A stretch of DNA of 42,681 nt from Gemmatimonadota bacterium (GTDB lineage: Bacteria; Latescibacterota; UBA2968; UBA8231). Under the pieces are notes generated by a model that searched no databases, had not been told where the DNA came from, and saw nothing but the letters and a program-made list of their open reading frames with translations. The position numbers and the translations under genes are program-made. The stretch is taken from positions 1-42,681 of the forward strand of contig JABHFS010000205.1 in the NCBI GenBank assembly GCA_018672475.1. The letters are read 5' to 3'. Positions 25,483-34,246 of this stretch are shown here, piece after piece (within the stretch, counting starts at the first letter, position 1; each line of letters starts with the position of its first letter).

Positions 25483-26829
25483 TTAAAAATCCGGATTTCC
25501 CACTTCAATATCCGCGTCGGGCGCCTGCAGAATACCCCCCGATGCGCGCAATATCTCTTGCAATCGACTCGTATCCACCTCCCGCGGTGTCTTGTTCCCG
25601 GCCACCGCCAACGCCGCCGCCGTTCCAGCTGCCTGCCCCATGCCCATCGCTGTCGCCGTCACCCGACTCGAAGCCAGCGCAGCCGGAGTCGCTGAATGGC
25701 AACGGCCCGCCACCAATAGGTTATCGAAGTCTTTCGGCAAAAGCGTGCGATACGGAATATCATAGGGCGGAACCCACGAGATCTCGTGATAGCCCGCGCT
25801 GCCGGCCGGATGTTTATCGAGCCGCCAGGCCCCTAACACCACCACGTCTTCATGGCGCCGCCCCTCGCGCACATCTTCTTCCGTCAACTCGTAATCCCCG
25901 ACAATACGCCGCGACTCTCGGCCGCCGGCGACCGGCCCGCTGGTCATAAAATACGCCTCCTCAAATTCCGCCAATTCCCGTTGCCACAATTCAAACATCG
26001 TCCAGGCATCCTTGCGCCCCTGTATCTCCGCCTGGGTCCAGTCCTCGGGGATCGTATTGTCACCCGGATAGCGCGTGGCGTTGAAATAGGCGTCGCGCCC
26101 TGAGAAGGTCGCCAGATACGGCCCGGCGTACAGCCCCAAATCTCCGCGCTCATGCGCCTTTTTTAGCACCGCGGCACAACGTCGCCTGAGTTCATACGTC
26201 GGCTGCAGATAAGCGATGCGGAAATGCAGGCTCATCGGCTGCAGCGATTCCGCCTTTGCGAAGGCCGCACCCGCCCACGCCGCCGCGTCCCCGTCACCGG
26301 TGCAATCGATAACGACCCGGGGCTCGATCGCTACCAACCCCGCCTTATTGCTAACGATTACCTTTTCGACATGTCCGTTCATCGCCACCACATCCGCCAC
26401 CTGCGAGTGCAAGAGCACCTCCACCCCCGCGTCCTCAAGGATGGCATCGGCTGCCCGTTTGAAGCGCTCCGGGTCACAACGTGGAATCACCCGCTCCGGA
26501 TGCATCTCGACCCAGGTCAGGTCGCCATTAACATTGTAGCGCAATCTCGGCCCCTGCCCCTTGTCGATCACCCCCATCCGCTCGAGCATTTCGAAGACCA
26601 AACCGCCAACTACCGGTGTGCCCGTACGTTCGTCGACAAAGCCGTCAAAGGCCGAACCGACGATCGCAGTAAAAAAACCGCCGGCAAAACCATTGCGCTC
26701 GACGAGCATTGTGCGCGCACCGCCTCTAGCTGCCGCCACCGCCGCACCAATGCCGGCCAAACCCGCGCCGCAGACCAGGACATCCGGTTTGGCCGTTATC
26801 GGCATTTCTTTGCTATATACAAAAGACAT
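25483..26829 (-). CDS. FAD-dependent oxidoreductase (FAD_oxidored type)
   Basis: This 448-residue flavoprotein has the dinucleotide-binding motif CGAGLAGIGAA (20-30) and an acidic end of strand 2 (MLVERNGFAGGFF). It also has VVIDCTGDGDAAAWAGA and, near the C-terminus, FDNLLVAGRCHSATPAALASSRVTA, all typical of the PF12831 family. Members oxidise secondary alcohols or amines of small molecules, and many bacterial ones sit in sugar-catabolic loci like this one. No signal peptide is seen. The probable start is ATG 26829; an in-frame ATG eight codons later is possible. It is the last gene of the long minus-strand catabolic block, 96 bases after a Gfo/Idh gene. Confidence 0.88.
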   Translation of the reverse strand: MSFVYSKEMPITAKPDVLVCGAGLAGIGAAVAAARGGARTMLVERNGFAGGFFTAIVGSAFDGFVDERTGTPVVGGLVFEMLERMGVIDKGQGPRLRYNVNGDLTWVEMHPERVIPRCDPERFKRAADAILEDAGVEVLLHSQVADVVAMNGHVEKVIVSNKAGLVAIEPRVVIDCTGDGDAAAWAGAAFAKAESLQPMSLHFRIAYLQPTYELRRRCAAVLKKAHERGDLGLYAGPYLATFSGRDAYFNATRYPGDNTIPEDWTQAEIQGRKDAWTMFELWQRELAEFEEAYFMTSGPVAGGRESRRIVGDYELTEEDVREGRRHEDVVVLGAWRLDKHPAGSAGYHEISWVPPYDIPYRTLLPKDFDNLLVAGRCHSATPAALASSRVTATAMGMGQAAGTAAALAVAGNKTPREVDTSRLQEILRASGGILQAPDADIEVGNPDF

Positions 26830-26925
26830 GATCTACTCGTCCCTTTCTTGTTTTACCAACAAAGCGTACGCTCATTCCCACGCTGCCTGTGCATCCGCAC
26901 AACTTCCTCCGGTCTGCCATATACC

Positions 26926-28014
26926 CTATTTCCAATCATCAAATGGATTAGCCGTGGTCGCCAGCGGCAGCGAGACGCGCGCGCCCACGATATGCGAAGC
27001 GTGCGCCATCATCGCCATCTCCAGATAGAGCCGCGCGTTTTCCAACCCCACCAAGTCCCACTCTGGCTTGCGCCCTTGCAACCCGTCGATCATCGACCGG
27101 GCCATACGCCGGTGCGCATTGAGCCATTTTTGATCATCCGGCGGCGGCTCGGAGGGCACCACTTCCCAACGCTCATCGCCGATCAACCCGGGATTGACCA
27201 GCGGGTGATAAAAAATATCCGGATTGTTGACCATCGGCCCCGGCATCGACAACGTGCCCTCGGTACCGTGGATATCAATCCGATAGGGGATTTCCTTGCC
27301 GTCGCCGCGATACGATTCAAAATCGACCGCGACCCCGCCGGCAAATTCGTAATAGGCCTTGATCCCGTCTCCAGCCACCAAGCCCATGCCCTCAACACCT
27401 TCTTTGAGATCGGCCGGCGTCGCATTGCGCCCGTCCTGCGTCAGATGCGCATGGCACCATAGCGGCGCGCCAAACAACTGCCAAACAAAATCAAAAAAGT
27501 GCGGATACAAATCCAAAAACAACTGATCCCCACCATGCTCTCCCCCCATCCCATAAATCTGGCATAATCTCGGCGCACCGATCTTGCCACCCTTTATCGC
27601 CGGAATCGCCACCTGCTGTATCGGCGGATGCCCGCGCCAGGGATGCGCGACGACCACCTGCACCCCCGCCTTGTCGCGCGCCGCGATCATCTGATCGACC
27701 TGGGCCACCGAAGCGGCCACCGGTTTCTCCAGATACACATGCACCCCCCGCTCGACGCAATGGAGCACCAGGTCTAAATGATCGCCGATCTCGCGCGAAG
27801 CCAGCACCGCAATATCCGGCTTCTCTGTCTCTAACATTTCTATATAATTTGCATAACCTTTCGGTGCACCTGTCTTGGCCACCGCCACCGCCCTGCCTTC
27901 TTCGTCTGGATCCGCGAGTGCAACTATTTCTGCTCCCTCGACCCCGACAAAGGCCATATCCAAATAATGGCCGTAATGCCCCCGGCCCGTATGCCCGACA
28001 ATGCCAACTCTCAT
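26926..28014 (-). CDS. Gfo/Idh/MocA family oxidoreductase
   Basis: This 362-residue NAD(P)-dependent oxidoreductase has Rossmann motif VGIVGHTGRGHYGH (3-16) and VYLEKPVAAS with catalytic K97. The C-terminal domain contains LDLYPHFFDFVWQLFG. It shares the HTGxGxYGH motif and several C-terminal segments (CHAHLTQDGRNAT, ARVSLPLA) with the oxidoreductase at 13010-14137, so these are close paralogues. The start is ATG 28014 with AGAGG six bases upstream; an upstream start would add a very basic extension and is less likely. It lies downstream of the structured repeat (28123-28253) in the same direction as the preceding operon. Confidence 0.9.
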   Translation of the reverse strand: MRVGIVGHTGRGHYGHYLDMAFVGVEGAEIVALADPDEEGRAVAVAKTGAPKGYANYIEMLETEKPDIAVLASREIGDHLDLVLHCVERGVHVYLEKPVAASVAQVDQMIAARDKAGVQVVVAHPWRGHPPIQQVAIPAIKGGKIGAPRLCQIYGMGGEHGGDQLFLDLYPHFFDFVWQLFGAPLWCHAHLTQDGRNATPADLKEGVEGMGLVAGDGIKAYYEFAGGVAVDFESYRGDGKEIPYRIDIHGTEGTLSMPGPMVNNPDIFYHPLVNPGLIGDERWEVVPSEPPPDDQKWLNAHRRMARSMIDGLQGRKPEWDLVGLENARLYLEMAMMAHASHIVGARVSLPLATTANPFDDWK

Positions 28015-28080
28015 ATCAATCCTCTTTCTTCTTCTATTATTTTTATTTTTGCGTTGATCCGACATTGACGGTAAGGAGTG

Positions 28081-28112
28081 TCGATGGACGGTCTGGTTTG
28101 GGGGTCCATCGA
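28081..28112. repeat. 9-bp inverted repeat hairpin
   Basis: The arms TCGATGGAC (28081-28089) and GTCCATCGA (28104-28112) are perfect complements with a 14-base loop. The hairpin lies between the start of the downstream oxidoreductase and the larger structured repeat. No T-run follows. It may be part of the same element or a regulator site. Confidence 0.6.
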
Positions 28113-28122
28113 AATTAGCGGA

Positions 28123-28253
28123 GGTCCTTTATGGGGTATTCTCTAAGCGGATTGTAGAGCCATATTTCACAGGACGTGAAATATGAGGACTACACCTCGC
28201 AGCCCGACAGGAGTCGGGCGAGAATGAGCGAAAAGACTACCCCATAGAGGACC
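28123..28253 (-). repeat. Structured repeat, copy 1 (outer stem plus three hairpins)
   Basis: The outer arms GGTCCTTTATGGGGTA (28123-28138) and TACCCCATAGAGGACC (28238-28253) pair with one G-T wobble. Inside are three hairpins: CTCTA/TAGAG (28141-28159), CATATTTCAC/GTGAAATATG with loop AGGAC (28161-28185), and GCCCGAC/GTCGGGC with loop AGGA (28202-28219). Then comes AGCGAAAAG (28227-28235). Motifs and their spacing match the copy at 40821-40982. It begins seven bases after the stop of the minus-strand gene ending at 28261, so it would be the first part of that transcript's 3' untranslated region. Confidence 0.8.
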
Positions 28254-28260
28254 GTCCCCA

Positions 28261-29262
28261 CTACAACTCTACCGCAACACCACTCTCCATCGACTGCTTC
28301 ACAGCATCCAACACTCGCATCTGCGCAATACTATGCTCGCCAGAAATGCGATGCGCCTGCCCCGTCTGCAAACATTCACACATATGACGCAACTGCTCCG
28401 CAAACTGAAAACAAGCGTCAAACTCTATGACTTCCACACCATCCTGCGTCTTGTGCTCAATATTCACTGCGCGATTCTCGTTATTCCACACACTATCCAA
28501 CCGCAACATACCCGCATGCCCCGAAATCTCGGCATATTGCGAGTTAAACGAATTGAAACCAACCGAAATCTGCGCCGTACGCCCACCGGAAAAAGCCAAC
28601 ATAATCGATGCCGCATCATCCGCCTCAATACCCAATTCCTGTGAGGCAAATACCCGCTCCGGGTCCTCGCCAAAAACAGCGCGCGCATGGTGAATATTAT
28701 AACAAGCCAAATCGTAAATACTACCGCCGCCCTTGGCTTTATTAAAACGCCAATTCGATTCGGGTGTGCGATCCGTAACAAGCCGACCCGAGTTGGTGCA
28801 AAACGTGCTGCGCACATTGAGCAAGTCACCGATCGCACCTGATTCAATCATCTCTTGCGCTTTGAGATGCATCGGATGATGGCGAAACTTAAAGGCCTCA
28901 GCCACTAACACCCCATTCGCCTTGCCCGCCGCGACAAAGGCCGCCGCCTCCGCCGCCGTCTGCGTAAAAGGCTTTTCGCAAAGCACCGCTTTCACTTTGC
29001 CCGAGGTACAAACCTCAATGCCCACTTCGGCATGGAAACAACCCCAGGTGCAAATCACGACAATATCCAGATTTTCCTTGGCGAGCATCTCGTCGAGATC
29101 GGTATAGCGCGCCTGCACTGCAAACTCTTCGCCATAACTAGCGAGTTGCTCCTTCGATACATCGTAGATAGCGACGAGATCAGCCTCTTCAATTTGCTGA
29201 CAGGCGCTGCCGTGTGCCCGGGCGATTCCCCCAGTGCCGACAAGACCGACTCGATAGCTCAT
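28261..29262 (-). CDS. Gfo/Idh/MocA family oxidoreductase
   Basis: This 333-residue NAD(P)-dependent oxidoreductase has GLVGTGGIARAH (6-17), LCEKPFTQ with catalytic K97, and GGGSIYDLACYNIHHARAVFG in the C-terminal domain. That layout is typical of D-xylose/1,5-anhydrofructose/trans-dihydrodiol-type members. ATG 29262 comes three bases after the stop of the PhyH gene, with GAGGAG overlapping the end of that gene, so it belongs to the sulfatase operon. It probably oxidises or reduces the sugar released or modified by its neighbours. It is followed directly by a structured repeat. Confidence 0.92.
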   Translation of the reverse strand: MSYRVGLVGTGGIARAHGSACQQIEEADLVAIYDVSKEQLASYGEEFAVQARYTDLDEMLAKENLDIVVICTWGCFHAEVGIEVCTSGKVKAVLCEKPFTQTAAEAAAFVAAGKANGVLVAEAFKFRHHPMHLKAQEMIESGAIGDLLNVRSTFCTNSGRLVTDRTPESNWRFNKAKGGGSIYDLACYNIHHARAVFGEDPERVFASQELGIEADDAASIMLAFSGGRTAQISVGFNSFNSQYAEISGHAGMLRLDSVWNNENRAVNIEHKTQDGVEVIEFDACFQFAEQLRHMCECLQTGQAHRISGEHSIAQMRVLDAVKQSMESGVAVEL

Positions 29263-29265
29263 GTC

Positions 29266-29949
29266 CTACTCCTCATTGGGTTCCGGCCAGAGGTGGGTCG
29301 AAAGACCGCGCCTCGGCTGATCTGTGCTATTTCCGCGTGAATAGTGCAAGGTGCGGCCATGGTGAAAAGTCACGTCGCCGGGGCCGTATTCGACAACGAC
29401 GGCTTTATCCTGATCCACCATCACTTCTAGCGCGCCGCCGATCGGGTTTTTATACGTCGCATCCACATGCTCGGCGATGCCCTCTTTATGCGAGCCGGGC
29501 ATAAACTGCAACGAGCCCATCTCTTCGGTTGCTTCCGATAGCGCCAGCCAACAGGTCGTACTGCGATAGTTGGCTTTCCCAGGCCAGCCATACCCCGCAT
29601 CCTGGTGCCATAGCAACTCGACCTCACTGCCCGGGGGTTTGTAAATCAACTGATCGTATTTGTATTCGATATCGTCGCCCAACAACTGCTTGCCCGTCTG
29701 CACGATACGCTGCAAATATTCATGCCCTCGCCAACCCGGTATATGCGTATTCGGCATGCCCAATTGCAGGATATCACCCACCGCGATCTTCTGGTTCCAA
29801 CCATCGACATCGTATACGCCCCTAGTCGCCGCATCGTAGCCTTCGCGCAATTCGGCGAGCATATCCTCAGGAATAAATTCCCGTAGATGCACAAAACCCC
29901 GTTCGTGAAATTCCGCGATCTGTTCTTCGCTCAGCGTTACCTCACTCAT
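29266..29949 (-). CDS. PhyH-type Fe(II)/2-oxoglutarate oxygenase
   Basis: This 227-residue member of the phytanoyl-CoA dioxygenase family is somewhat short but complete. The iron ligands are H115 and D117 in LLWHQDAGY, with distal H202 (TLHYSRGNS) and R213 or R214 for 2-oxoglutarate. GSLQFMPGSHKEG (145-157) is the core signature. The start ATG overlaps the sulfatase stop by four bases (ATGA), with AAGGAG eight bases upstream. It may oxidise the desulfated product. In other bacteria PhyH-like enzymes act on quaternary amines, lipids or ether-linked groups, so O-demethylation or hydroxylation of a sugar derivative is possible but speculative. Confidence 0.9.
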   Translation of the reverse strand: MSEVTLSEEQIAEFHERGFVHLREFIPEDMLAELREGYDAATRGVYDVDGWNQKIAVGDILQLGMPNTHIPGWRGHEYLQRIVQTGKQLLGDDIEYKYDQLIYKPPGSEVELLWHQDAGYGWPGKANYRSTTCWLALSEATEEMGSLQFMPGSHKEGIAEHVDATYKNPIGGALEVMVDQDKAVVVEYGPGDVTFHHGRTLHYSRGNSTDQPRRGLSTHLWPEPNEE

Positions 29950-31529
29950 CCTTCGCGCTCCTTACGCCGCATCTCCTGTAGTTCAGACCAATCCATCACC
30001 TTACAGCGCTCAGCCCAAGCCGCATACAATGCGCCCAATGCTGCAACAATCTGTGGATGCTCCGCGGACAGATCATTCAATTCCGTGCGGTCTGCGACAA
30101 TATCGTAAAGCTCCCAGTCCCCCGGATATTTGCACACCAGTTTCCACTGCTCTTTGCGCACGGCGCAATTGCCTTCGTGCTCCCAATAGAGCACCTCCCG
30201 CGCATGCGCCCGATCAGAAAAAATCGGCATCATACTAAATCCCTCTAAAGCCTGCACCGCATTCCCTTCACGCTCCTGCGGATACTCCACCCCGGCCACT
30301 TCTAAACAAGTCGCCATCACATCGGGCAACTGCGCCGCTTGCCTCCGCAATGCACCTCGGTCGCCGATACCTTCGGGCCAATGCGCAATAAACGGCGTCG
30401 AAATTCCGCCTTCATGCACCCAGTGCTTGTATTCGCGAAAAGGCGTATTCGACACATTCGCCCACGGCACGCCATAACTTTGATACGTCTCTTCCGGCCC
30501 GGGCATCACGTTCGGATCATTGCCATGTTGCACCGGCTGACCATCGCGCGTCTCACGACGACTAATCGAACCCACGACATTTTTCGACCACGCCTCGCCG
30601 ATCTCTTCCGCACAACCCCCATTATCCGCCAAAAACATTATCAGCGTATTCTCCAGTTGCCCCGTCTTCTCTAACGAATCAATAATCCGCCCAATGCCTT
30701 GATCCATCCGGTCAATCTGCGCGGCGTAGACCTCCATCCGCCGCGCCTGCCATTCTTTATGCTCTGCCTCACCCCAAGGCGGTTGTGTCGGATCGCGATC
30801 GGTCAGCTTCCACTTCGCGTCGATCAACCCCATCTCCACCATGCGTTCAAGCCGCTCTGCGCGCAAAACATCCCATCCCTGGTCAAAACGCCCCTTATAA
30901 CGGGCGATATCCTCCGGATGCGCGTGCAATGGCCAGTGCGGCGACGTATAGGCCACATAGGCAAAAAACGGCGTATCCGTTTTTTGCTTTTTATGCTCTG
31001 CTATATACTCCACCGCTTGGTCGCTGATCGCGTCGGTATAGAAAAAATCTTGCCCGTCCTCGAGTTCGATCCGCTCGTTCTCACGCGTCAGCGTATTCGG
31101 GTCGTAAAAACTGCCCGCGCCCGTAATCGTGCCAAAAAAATGGTCAAAGCCCCGCTGCCTGGGCCAACTGTGTTTCGGTCCGTCGTTATGCCGCGTGATA
31201 TGCCACTTACCGCTCATATAGGTCGCATAACCCGCCGCCTTCAGCACCTCGGCGATGGTCGCAGAATGCGACGATAAATCGCCACGATAACCGTCGATCC
31301 CATCGTCGCCCATCATATGCCCGACATTGGCTTGATGCGGATGCAAACCGGTCAACAGCGAGGCCCGCGAGGGACAACATCGCGCCGTATTATAAAAATT
31401 CGTCAGGCGCAAACCGCCCGCCGCCAAGCGGTCGAGGTTCGGGGTTTGCACCTCACCGCCATAACAGCCCAAATCCGAAAAACCCATATCATCATTGAGG
31501 ATCAATACAATATTCGGTCGTTTATCCAT
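29946..31529 (-). CDS. Type I (formylglycine) sulfatase, no signal peptide
   Basis: This 527-residue member of the alkaline-phosphatase superfamily (PF00884) hydrolyses sulfate esters. The formylglycine motif is CCPSRASLLTG, with C51 the residue to be oxidised and R55 the partner. Metal ligands include D13/D14 in LNDDMGFSDLG and a late DNGG. KWH (about 108-110) and a later His complete the pocket. The protein begins directly with MDKRPNIVLIL, with no signal peptide, which is unusual for sulfatases acting on polymers. It suggests a cytoplasmic substrate such as an imported sulfated mono- or oligosaccharide. It begins four bases after the broken nuclease gene and overlaps the PhyH gene. The only activating-enzyme gene in the window (11520-11940) is dead. 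Confidence 0.93.
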   Translation of the reverse strand: MDKRPNIVLILNDDMGFSDLGCYGGEVQTPNLDRLAAGGLRLTNFYNTARCCPSRASLLTGLHPHQANVGHMMGDDGIDGYRGDLSSHSATIAEVLKAAGYATYMSGKWHITRHNDGPKHSWPRQRGFDHFFGTITGAGSFYDPNTLTRENERIELEDGQDFFYTDAISDQAVEYIAEHKKQKTDTPFFAYVAYTSPHWPLHAHPEDIARYKGRFDQGWDVLRAERLERMVEMGLIDAKWKLTDRDPTQPPWGEAEHKEWQARRMEVYAAQIDRMDQGIGRIIDSLEKTGQLENTLIMFLADNGGCAEEIGEAWSKNVVGSISRRETRDGQPVQHGNDPNVMPGPEETYQSYGVPWANVSNTPFREYKHWVHEGGISTPFIAHWPEGIGDRGALRRQAAQLPDVMATCLEVAGVEYPQEREGNAVQALEGFSMMPIFSDRAHAREVLYWEHEGNCAVRKEQWKLVCKYPGDWELYDIVADRTELNDLSAEHPQIVAALGALYAAWAERCKVMDWSELQEMRRKEREG

Positions 31530-31533
31530 AATT

Positions 31534-32015
31534 TTATGCCTGCGATTTCGAGGTTTCGCGTTCGTATACCTGCTGCTTTAAATAAATCGGCGCGCCCAAC
31601 CGCGTCACCAGCACCATCTCGTCGCTCGGCCTGCTATCGAGCACCCACTCACCGTCCGGCGTATCGATATACAGATGGGCGTAATAAGTATCGTCCTTGA
31701 GCGCGTGCACCACCAACCGCGTTACCTCCCCGTCTACGTTCTCAAGGATCTCCTCCAGCAGGTCATACGAAAGCGGCCGCGGAAAATCCCCATCCTGCAT
31801 CGCCACCATTAACGCCTTCGCCTCGCAATGACCGATAACAATCGACACCGGCGGCGAATCCTGGCCCCTGAGCAGCTACGGCCACGCCATCATCGCCGTA
31901 GTCTATCACATCGGCGATCCTTGGCGGGGATCAGATCATCGGAGACTAGGCCGGCCTGCTGGTCACTGCAGACAACAAACACAAAAGGCATTGCAACAAA
32001 AAAGAGCCACTTCAT
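31534..32015 (-). pseudogene. Frameshifted, originally secreted bifunctional nuclease-family (DUF151) gene
   Basis: The largest intact piece (31534-31848) encodes SIVIGHCEAKALMVAM, FPRPLSYDLLEEIL and VLDSRPSDEMVLVTRLGAPI, a clear DUF151/BFN domain (PF02577) lacking its first strands. Those strands are found one frame over: VIDYGDDGVAV ends at about 31877, and dropping one base near 31876 joins it to LLRGQDSPPV. Further upstream, ATG 32015 (AAGG before it) starts a signal-peptide-like MKWLFFVAMPFVFVVC in yet another frame. So two frameshifts separate three parts of one exported protein. Either the gene is dead or the assembly has errors. A GTG at 31848 could still produce a 104-residue fragment. 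Confidence 0.65.
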
Positions 32016-32046
32016 AACCTTATTACCTCTATTTGATGCACCATGC

Positions 32047-33141
32047 CTATCGCGTCGAAAACTTATGCACCGTCACCGTCTGATAGGTCTCATTCGGCCT
32101 CAACAACACCGACGGAAAACCCAGTTGATTAATCGAGTCCGGATAGTGCTGCGTCTCCAAGCAAAAGGCATAGTATTTATCGTAAATCGCACCCGCCTTG
32201 CCCTGTACGTCATTTAGATGAAACGCCGAATACAACTGCACACCCGGCTCGGTCGTCAACAGTTCCATCACCCGCCCGCTCACCGGCTCATAAACCTCTG
32301 CCGCCAAACCCGGTGCATCCCGCCCACCATTATCCAACACATAATTGTGATCATAACCGCCAATATCAATCCGCCCGATCCGCCCGCCGATCGACGCCGG
32401 CTTGGTAAAATCCAAGGGCGTACCCGCCACCGGAAGAATCCTGCCCGTTGGAATCAACGTATCATCCGGTTCGGTATAATAGCGCGCGTGCAACGTCATA
32501 ATATGCGCGAGCATATCACCGCTGCCCGCCAAATTAAAGTACGAGTGGTTGGTCAGGTTGATCGGTGTGGCCTTGTCCGTCGTCGCCTCGTATTCGATAA
32601 CTAGCTCGTTGTCATTCGTCATTGTATAGGTCACCGACACCTGCACATTACCCGGATAGCCCTCTTCGCCGTCCTTGCTCAAATAGCTCAAGCGCACCGC
32701 CGGACCCCGATCCGTATTCAGTTCCTCCGCATCCCAGACCACTTTATCAAAACCGACGGTCCCGCCGTGCAAATGATTTAGCTCGTTATTGACGACAACA
32801 GTATAATCCTTGCCATCGACACTAAACTTACCTTTGGCGATCCGGTTGGCGACCCGCCCGGTAATACAGCCGAAATAAGGGTTTTCCGTCTCATACTGTT
32901 GTAAATTATCAAAACCCAATACCACATCGCCCAACACCCCCTCGCGATCGGGCACCAATAGCTCGTTGATAATCCCGCCATAGGTGATAATCTTCGCGAT
33001 CGAGCCTTGTTCGTTTTCCAAGGTATAACGGTCAACTTGTTGCCCGGTCGACGTCGTTCCAAACACTTCTTTGCCCACGTTGGCTTCTCCTTGAGTTGTC
33101 GCCCATCCAACCACCAGTATAATTCCAATAAGTATCCGCAT
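32047..33141 (-). CDS. galM: Aldose 1-epimerase (mutarotase), exported form
   Basis: This 364-residue galactose mutarotase-type enzyme (PF01263) interconverts alpha and beta anomers of aldoses. Recognisable catalytic and sugar-binding residues are NHLHGG (122-127), H199 in LTNHSYFNLAG, D264 in GYDHNYVLD, and the catalytic base E329 in LETQHYP. It has an N-terminal signal-like segment (MRILIGIILVVGWATTQGEA), so it probably acts in the periplasm, as many FCB-group enzymes of this family do. ATG 33141 is preferred because AAAGG lies six bases upstream; ATG 33144 is the alternative. It is the first gene of the minus-strand block and divergent from a sugar ABC importer 97 bases away, which suggests joint regulation. 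Confidence 0.92.
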   Translation of the reverse strand: MRILIGIILVVGWATTQGEANVGKEVFGTTSTGQQVDRYTLENEQGSIAKIITYGGIINELLVPDREGVLGDVVLGFDNLQQYETENPYFGCITGRVANRIAKGKFSVDGKDYTVVVNNELNHLHGGTVGFDKVVWDAEELNTDRGPAVRLSYLSKDGEEGYPGNVQVSVTYTMTNDNELVIEYEATTDKATPINLTNHSYFNLAGSGDMLAHIMTLHARYYTEPDDTLIPTGRILPVAGTPLDFTKPASIGGRIGRIDIGGYDHNYVLDNGGRDAPGLAAEVYEPVSGRVMELLTTEPGVQLYSAFHLNDVQGKAGAIYDKYYAFCLETQHYPDSINQLGFPSVLLRPNETYQTVTVHKFSTR

Positions 33142-33238
33142 CATAGACCTTTCTGCCTGCTGCTTGCGTTCCATCATTGCCGGACGTAAAATATGCATTC
33201 CGAATTGCCCGACCAACCCCCCACAGCGAGATCATATA

Positions 33239-34246
33239 ATGAATACGTTCCTCCTGCTGCTGCTCTGCCCCCTCGCTCTCGCCGCCTGCGGGGGCACGTC
33301 GGACGCCCCCGAACAAGCGGCCAAACCGCAATTGGCTTTTATTACCAATGGCGTCGGCGCCTTCTGGACCATTGCCTCCAAAGGCGTTGAAGTCGCCGCA
33401 AAAGAATTCAACGCCGATGCCGAAGTACAAATGCCCGGCGAAGGCGTCGCCGACCAGAAGCGCATAGTGCAGGCCATGCTCGCCCGCGGCATTGACGGCA
33501 TCGCCATCAGCCCAATCGACCCCGACAACCAGACCGCCCTGCTCAACGAGGCCGCCGCCAATACCAACCTCATCACCCACGACTCCGACGCGCCCAAGAG
33601 CAACCGCCTGGTCTTTATCGGCATCGACAATTACTCGGCCGGTCGCGAGTGCGGCAAACTCGTCAAAGAAGCGTTGCCCGATGGCGGTAACATAATGATC
33701 TTCGTCGGCCGCCTCGAGCAACTCAACGCCCGCCAGCGTCGCCAAGGTGTGATCGACGAATTGTTCGATCGCTCATTTGACCCCGAGCGCCGCGACCCCA
33801 ACAGCGGGGTTATCGCCGGTGACAAATACACCGTGCTCGATACGCGCACCGACCAGTTCGACTACGCCAAGGCCAAAGCCCAGGTCGAAGACGCCATCGC
33901 CAAATACCCCGATCTCAACGGTGTCGTCGGCCTCTTCGCCTACAACCCGCCGCTGGCGCTCGAAGCCATCAAAGAAGCCGGCAAGACTGGCGAGATCCAG
34001 ATCATCGCCTTCGACGAGGAAGACCCCACTCTGCAAGGCATCATCGACGGCCACATCTACGGCACCGTAGTACAAAACCCCTACCGATACGGCTACGAAT
34101 CGGTACGCATCCTCGCCGCCCTCAAGCGCGGCGACCGGTCGGTGCTGCCCAAGGGCGGCGTGCTCGATATCCCAGCACGCCAGATCCGCAAAGACAATGT
34201 TGCAGCCTTTTGGAGCGAGTTGAAGCAGTTGACCGGCGCCAACTAA
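33239..34246 (+). CDS. Sugar ABC transporter substrate-binding lipoprotein
   Basis: This 335-residue periplasmic-binding protein is of the ribose/galactose type (Peripla_BP_4, PF13407). The signal peptide ends in the lipobox LAAC with C17 the lipidated residue. The mature part begins LAFITNGVGAFW, followed by AKEFNADAEVQMPGEG, the DGIAISPIDPDN hinge region and HIYGTVVQNPYRYGYESV, as in RbsB-like proteins. It delivers a sugar to the permease encoded downstream. ATG 33239 gives the complete signal peptide. Its stop overlaps the start of the ATPase gene by one base (TAATG). It is divergent from the galM-like gene. Confidence 0.92.
   Translation: MNTFLLLLLCPLALAACGGTSDAPEQAAKPQLAFITNGVGAFWTIASKGVEVAAKEFNADAEVQMPGEGVADQKRIVQAMLARGIDGIAISPIDPDNQTALLNEAAANTNLITHDSDAPKSNRLVFIGIDNYSAGRECGKLVKEALPDGGNIMIFVGRLEQLNARQRRQGVIDELFDRSFDPERRDPNSGVIAGDKYTVLDTRTDQFDYAKAKAQVEDAIAKYPDLNGVVGLFAYNPPLALEAIKEAGKTGEIQIIAFDEEDPTLQGIIDGHIYGTVVQNPYRYGYESVRILAALKRGDRSVLPKGGVLDIPARQIRKDNVAAFWSELKQLTGAN

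Noticed and set aside
26224..27462. A 412-codon plus-strand frame
   Set aside because: It runs antisense across the FAD oxidoreductase and the following Gfo/Idh gene, both with clear family motifs. Its translation is rich in His and Arg with no recognisable domain.
28123..28253. Integron attC site as an explanation for the structured repeat after a stop codon
   Set aside because: The position and foldback structure fit, but the outer arms lack the GTT/AAC core triplets and GTTRRRY boxes. There is no integrase or cassette array in the window.
28123..28253. tRNA gene suggested by the cloverleaf-like folding
   Set aside because: It has no acceptor/CCA layout, no TTCGA-type T-loop and no anticodon arm of normal size; the element is too long.
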